Below, one piece after another: positions 60,153 to 64,000 of a stretch of DNA of 64,000 nt (position 1 is the first letter of the stretch; each line of letters begins with the position of its first letter). The stretch is taken from contig CBFCYE010000002.1 of the NCBI GenBank assembly GCA_965602225.1, positions 1-64,000 on the forward strand. The letters are read 5' to 3'. Source of the stretch: Tenderia sp965602225. GTDB lineage: Bacteria > Pseudomonadota > Gammaproteobacteria > Tenderiales > Tenderiaceae. The notes under the pieces were generated by a model. It was given only the letters and a program-made list of their open reading frames with translations, ran no database searches and was not told the DNA's origin. Position numbers and translations under genes: made by a program.

Positions 60153-60983
60153 CTATACTGTCCTCTGATAAATAGTTTTCCCAAGCGATTTAAACCTCTC
60201 CGTTACTTTATGTAGGGATTCGGAATGCCCTATAAAGAGATATCCATCGCCACGAAGTTTTTCAGCATATCGGTCAAATAATACCGCCTGAGTAGGCTTA
60301 TCAAAATAGATAACAACATTACGACAAAAAATAACATCAACCCCAGCCTTTACTGGCCATTCACCCATCAGGTTCAATTGCTTGAACATAATCATGTCTC
60401 TAAGGTCACTTGATGCCCTGACAAGCCCCTCCCTTTCACCCTTGCCCTTGCTAAACCAGCGTTTTAAAACAGAAGGGGATATCCCGTTAACCCTGTCCAT
60501 GCTGTAAACACCATTACTGCCTGTTTCAAGCACATTGGTATCAAGGTCAGTTGCAAGTATCTTTACATCCCACCCTGCACTATCAGGAATGGTTTCCTTC
60601 AAGGTAATAGCAAGACTATAAGGCTCTTCACCGGTCGAGCAACCTGCAGACCAGATTCGAATCTTCTTGGTATCTGCATTTAATTTCATTAACGTTGGAA
60701 TTAAAGTGTTTTTTAAATAATCGAAATGATGCTGTTCACGAAAGAACGAGGTCAGGTTTGTTGTCACTGAGTTGGTGAAATGACCTAATTCTGCCTCATC
60801 ACCACTATCAACAAGGTCGATATAGGCATTAAAATCATCAAGCCTCAGAGCTCTTAATCGCTTGGCCAGGCGGCTGTACATCATGTCGTGTTTGATATCA
60901 GAGAGACAAATCCCAGTATGTTCGAGGACAAGTTTCTTGACTCGCTGGAAATCCTTATCCGTAAAATCGAATTCCTTTGCCAT
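60153..60983 (-). CDS. cheR: Chemotaxis methyltransferase CheR
   Basis: 276 residues. N-terminal helical domain (FDFTDKDFQRVKKLVLEHTGICLSDIKHDMMYSRLAKRLRAL) and SAM-binding domain with IWSAGCSTGEEPYSLAITL, VKILATDLDTNVLETG, and VDVIFCRNVVIYFDKPTQ. CheR adds methyl groups to receptor glutamates. It is the only cheR in the window and so may serve both chemotaxis systems. The start lies about 100 bases after the cheW stop; cheD follows without a gap. Confidence 0.97.
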   Translation of the reverse strand: MAKEFDFTDKDFQRVKKLVLEHTGICLSDIKHDMMYSRLAKRLRALRLDDFNAYIDLVDSGDEAELGHFTNSVTTNLTSFFREQHHFDYLKNTLIPTLMKLNADTKKIRIWSAGCSTGEEPYSLAITLKETIPDSAGWDVKILATDLDTNVLETGSNGVYSMDRVNGISPSVLKRWFSKGKGEREGLVRASSDLRDMIMFKQLNLMGEWPVKAGVDVIFCRNVVIYFDKPTQAVLFDRYAEKLRGDGYLFIGHSESLHKVTERFKSLGKTIYQRTV

Positions 60984-61084
60984 TCTGTTATACCTATTTA
61001 ATGCGAGATATTGTGCCTATCTCAAAATCAAACGCTGCCCCTGAGATAATCAATTAACACAGGCACAAACGACTCAACCAAGAA

Positions 61085-61600
61085 TCATTTAACTTCTTGA
61101 TCAGCGATTGCTTTTAAAACACTAGAGTTAAGAAGATGATCAATATCAAGTACGATAATCATCTTGTCATCAACAGTTCCAAGCCCCATAACAAAGTCAG
61201 TACTGATTGCCTGACCAAAATCTGGCGCCTGCTTTAGTGCATCGTCAGAAATATTGTAAACCTCAGATACTGCATCAACTACAATACCCATAATCCGGCT
61301 GCCATTTTCGCTATTAACCCGCAGCACAATCACAACCGTGGTTATGCCATAGGGAATACTTTCAAGTGAAAAACGTGCCCTTAGGTCAACAATTGGCACA
61401 ATCGTTCCGCGAAGATTGATTACACCTTTTATGTAATCGGGGGTATTCGGGATCATAGTGACATTGTCCCAACCCTTAATTTCCTGAACGCGAAGAATAT
61501 CTACACCATATTCTTCTCCGGCCAGCAAAAAGGTCAGATACTGATTTCCTTCTACATTCTCAGCAAGTGAATTATTATCCAAACCTTGGATCATGCTCAT
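61085..61600 (-). CDS. cheW: Chemotaxis coupling protein CheW (second system)
   Basis: 171 residues. Typical features: QYLTFLLAGEEYGVDILRVQEIKGWDNVTMIPNTPDYIKGVINLRGTIVPIVDLRARFSLE, RIMGIVVDAVSEVYNISDDALKQAPDFG, and DKMIIVLDIDHLL. Complete. It follows cheA by 11 bases. Different enough from the CheW at 37759-38235 to be specific to this system. Confidence 0.97.
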   Translation of the reverse strand: MSMIQGLDNNSLAENVEGNQYLTFLLAGEEYGVDILRVQEIKGWDNVTMIPNTPDYIKGVINLRGTIVPIVDLRARFSLESIPYGITTVVIVLRVNSENGSRIMGIVVDAVSEVYNISDDALKQAPDFGQAISTDFVMGLGTVDDKMIIVLDIDHLLNSSVLKAIADQEVK

Positions 61601-61611
61601 TTCATTCTCCT

Positions 61612-63738
61612 TTAAGCGACTGCTGCCTGATTTTTTAATGCCTTAATCCTTTCACGAGAAAGCGTAACCAATCCCGCCACATCGAGAATCAGAGCAACTG
61701 TGCCATCGCCTAGAATTGTCGCCCCAGACAAACCTTCAACCTTTTTATAATTTGTTTCCAAACTTTTTATAACCACTTGTTGCTGCCCCAAAAGGTCATC
61801 AACAAAAATCCCGGCCTGTTGGCCATCACCTTCAACAACCACTAACAAACCATTGACAAGTTCTGTATTGACAGGTGTTATTTCAAATATTTCATGCAGC
61901 CTGATAATGGGCAAATATTCATCTCGTAACCTGTAAAGCTCTGCACCACCAGCAATTGTGCTGACACTCTCAGCCTTTATTTGCAGTGACTCAATAATCG
62001 AGACCAGGGGAACGATATAGGTTTCATCACCAAGACGAACCAACTGACCATCCAATATCGCCAGGGTCAGCGGCAGTCTGATTGTAAATGTGGAACCGAC
62101 ATCCTTTTTCGATTTCACCTCAACAACACCACCAAGATCCCTGATGTTACGTTTAACCACATCCATACCCACACCGCGACCAGAGACATCACTCACCACA
62201 TCGGCTGTAGAGAAACCTGGCGCAAAGATCAACTCATGAATTTTTTCTTCTGACAGCGAATCGTTTTCACCAATAATCCCCTTCTCAATCGCTTTCTCAC
62301 GAATCCGATCGGTATTCAGACCAGCGCCATCATCATTGATTTCAATGACAATATTACCGCCTTGATGATAGGCATTTAAATGCAAAATACCGATCTCAGG
62401 CTTACCCTTCTCCAGCCTGATTTCAGGTGACTCAATACCATGATCCAAAGAATTTCTGACAAGATGCACAAGAGGGTCACCAATCTTTTCCATAACCGTC
62501 TTATCAAGCTCGGTATTTTCACCCGACATCTTCAGTTCAATTTTCTTATTCAATTTGCTGCTTAAATCATGCACCAGCCTAGGGAAGCGGTTAAATGAAA
62601 AGCTGATTGGCAGCATGCGAATTTGCATTACATTTTCCTGCAATTCACGAGTATGCCGTTCAAGTTCAGACAGACCTTCTTGCAGCCTCTGAACCCTGTC
62701 CATAGTAAAGTCTTCGCCTAGTTGGTTAAGCATTGACTGGGTAATAACTAATTCACCGACCATATTGATCAGCGCATCAACCTTATCAATGCCGACACGT
62801 ATAGAGCCTGATTCTGCTGCTTGTGGCTTTTTGGCGGCAACGCTAGCCTGTTTCTTGGCGGCGACCTCAACCGGTTTGGCTTCTACTACAGCTACAGATT
62901 CCGTCTCAGATATTGATTCATCTTTAGGCACGTCTGCCTCGGCAACAGCCTCTGCTGTAGGCATTGCATCTGACTCGATTTCAGGCATAGCGATCTCTTC
63001 GACAACATCTGAAACTATTGCTTCAATGGTCAGATCACAATCTTCATCTACCCAGGCAAATACGTCATTGACCTGTTCTTCCGTTGCATCAGCTTCTAGT
63101 TCAATATTCCAAGCCAGGCAACACTCTTCTGGGTCAAGCAAGTCAAACTCTGGCACTGATGACAAATCAGCAACTGCTTTGATCGAGCCAAGCTCAGACA
63201 ATTCCTTGATAATTCGAACCGGGTCATTACCAGTTTTAAATAGATGGGCTAGCGGTTTAAAAGCTATCTTCCAACCCCGCGCCGAAGATTTAGCGACCTC
63301 GACCTCTGCTACGTCAACTTCATCAGCGGCACCTTCTGCTCCGACAGCATCACCTTTAAGCAATGCTTCCAACTGGTCGTGGACGTCGGCTACACGTGCC
63401 GTATCAATATCTTCACTATTTCTCAACGCTGTCAGCATTTCACGTAACACATCAACAGATGCCAGCATTAAATCAACCGCTGGCTGCGTCACATCACGGC
63501 GACCATCGCGCATTTCATCAAGCAGCGTTTCCAACACATGAGTAAAGTCAGCCACATTCATCAAACCGAAGGTGCCACTACCACCTTTTATTGAATGTGC
63601 CGCACGAAAGATTGTATTGATTGATTCCGGATCTGCCTCACCAGCGTTGAGCCCCAACAGCTCGGTTTCCATGGTATCCAGGCCTTCGAAACTTTCTTCG
63701 TAGAAAGTATCCAGAAATTGACTGATATCTATGCTCAT
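61612..63738 (-). CDS. cheA: Chemotaxis histidine kinase CheA (second system)
   Basis: 708 residues. P1 with His48 in FRAAHSIKGGSGTFGLMN; a P2-like folded region near 150-250 (GWKIAFKPLAHLFKTGNDPVRIIKELSELG); an Ala/Glu/Val linker; P3 (VGIDKVDALINMVGELVITQSMLNQ); P4 with LVRNSLDHGIESPE, INDDGAGLNTDRI and FAPGFSTADVVSDVSGRGVGMDVV; P5 at the end. Unlike the other CheA it has a P2 domain and no triple acidic motif. It heads the cheWRDB genes and follows a cheY gene by five bases. Confidence 0.97.
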   Translation of the reverse strand: MSIDISQFLDTFYEESFEGLDTMETELLGLNAGEADPESINTIFRAAHSIKGGSGTFGLMNVADFTHVLETLLDEMRDGRRDVTQPAVDLMLASVDVLREMLTALRNSEDIDTARVADVHDQLEALLKGDAVGAEGAADEVDVAEVEVAKSSARGWKIAFKPLAHLFKTGNDPVRIIKELSELGSIKAVADLSSVPEFDLLDPEECCLAWNIELEADATEEQVNDVFAWVDEDCDLTIEAIVSDVVEEIAMPEIESDAMPTAEAVAEADVPKDESISETESVAVVEAKPVEVAAKKQASVAAKKPQAAESGSIRVGIDKVDALINMVGELVITQSMLNQLGEDFTMDRVQRLQEGLSELERHTRELQENVMQIRMLPISFSFNRFPRLVHDLSSKLNKKIELKMSGENTELDKTVMEKIGDPLVHLVRNSLDHGIESPEIRLEKGKPEIGILHLNAYHQGGNIVIEINDDGAGLNTDRIREKAIEKGIIGENDSLSEEKIHELIFAPGFSTADVVSDVSGRGVGMDVVKRNIRDLGGVVEVKSKKDVGSTFTIRLPLTLAILDGQLVRLGDETYIVPLVSIIESLQIKAESVSTIAGGAELYRLRDEYLPIIRLHEIFEITPVNTELVNGLLVVVEGDGQQAGIFVDDLLGQQQVVIKSLETNYKKVEGLSGATILGDGTVALILDVAGLVTLSRERIKALKNQAAVA

Positions 63739-63743
63739 AAGCC

Positions 63744-64000
63744 TTAGCCCAGAACTTTTTTGATTGTCGCTAGCAACTGGTCAGGATTAAACGGTTTTAC
63801 TATCCAACCTGTTGCACCAGCGCTTTTACCTTCCGTTTTTTTCCCTGTCCCCGACTCGGTGGTCAACATTAATATTGGCGTGAATTTGAAATTTGGTAGT
63901 GCCCGCAACTCCTTGATCAGGCTAATCCCATCCATCCTTGGCATATTTACATCAGTCAACACCAGGTCAACCTTTGCTGTTTTAGCTTTTGCTAACGCAT
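63744..64000 (-). CDS. cheY: CheY-like response regulator, 5' end outside the window
   Basis: Only the C-terminal two thirds (about 85 residues) lie inside. The frame is open to the right edge and reads VDLVLTDVNMPRMDGISLIKELRALPNFKFTPILMLTTESG, with the phospho-acceptor Asp in LVLTDVNMP and the Lys in GWIVKPFNPDQLL. This is a single-domain CheY. It lies five bases before the second cheA, so it belongs to that system. A start at an internal codon (63962) would cut the domain, so the true start is beyond base 64000. Confidence 0.93.
   Translation of the reverse strand, partial: ALAKAKTAKVDLVLTDVNMPRMDGISLIKELRALPNFKFTPILMLTTESGTGKKTEGKSAGATGWIVKPFNPDQLLATIKKVLG

Noticed and set aside
61005..61023. 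GAGATA / TATCTC inverted repeat between cheW and cheR
   Set aside because: Six-base arms in an AT-rich gap are expected by chance; no other sign of a regulator site.
62765..63541. Plus-strand frame of 258 codons, Ser/Thr/Ala-rich, opposite the second cheA
   Set aside because: It lies wholly antisense to the well-conserved cheA and has low-complexity composition caused by the Ala/Glu codons of the cheA linker. No ribosome-binding site or known motif.

Overview
The window reads as chromosomal DNA of a motile, Gram-negative gammaproteobacterium, probably with a polar flagellum. The grounds are the gene order flhA-flhF-flhG-fliA-cheYZAB-motAB-parC-parP-cheW, known from Pseudomonas, Vibrio and marine or sulfur-cycle gammaproteobacteria, plus groESL behind a sigma-32-type promoter, an E. 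coli-like PpnN, and sigma-54 and sigma-28 flagellar promoters. I cannot name the genus. I saw no rRNA, tRNA, CRISPR array, transposase or prophage.

Layout. 1-0.5 kb: the 3' end of a response-regulator gene and a 3' remnant of a class V aminotransferase. 0.5-7.4 kb: an outer-membrane barrel protein, a small charged protein, groEL/groES, an HDOD protein and glycogen phosphorylase. 7.7-14.5 kb: a tight moxR-DUF58-DUF4381-batA-batB-batD operon, in which BatB carries a TPR and a glutamine-rich tail. 14.6-15.7 kb: an AT-rich HNH protein of foreign look, followed by two GTAGGGCG-type inverted repeats. 15.7-18.8 kb: a MacAB-like ABC exporter without TolC. 19.2-24.3 kb: a c-di-GMP module made of a lipoprotein binding protein, a membrane PAS-GGDEF-EAL enzyme and a second HDOD protein. 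24.5-32 kb: patatin phospholipase, FemAB-like acyltransferase, a 62-residue orphan peptide, PpnN, an iron-sulfur APS reductase, a Na/Pi symporter and a beta carbonic anhydrase. 31.8-34.4 kb: the complete AmmeMemoRadiSam trio. 34.4-37.1 kb: a GYF/pentapeptide membrane protein, then a FliK-like protein and FhlB.

From 37.1 kb to the right edge there is one almost unbroken minus-strand motility block of about 27 kb. Read in the direction of transcription it holds a CheD-containing chemotaxis set (cheY', cheA, cheW, cheR, cheD, cheB), then fliK, fliLMNOPQR, flhB, flhA, flhF, flhG and fliA. After these come a CheZ-containing chemotaxis set (cheY, cheZ, cheA, cheB), the stator genes motA/motB, the polar array-positioning pair parC/parP, cheW, a 58-residue protein and a DUF2802 protein. 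Promoter motifs fit a flagellar hierarchy: sigma-54 sites before fliK and fliL, and a sigma-28 site between fliA and cheY.

Most notable points: three copies of a short acidic motif in the CheA linker, which may be docking sites for the ParP/ParC system encoded in the same cluster; the binding-protein plus GGDEF-EAL signalling pair; the AmmeMemoRadiSam trio of unknown function; the HNH protein whose stop codon lies in a dispersed repeat; and several very small genes, some shorter than the usual ORF cut-off. No wholly new system is proven here. These are the best candidates.
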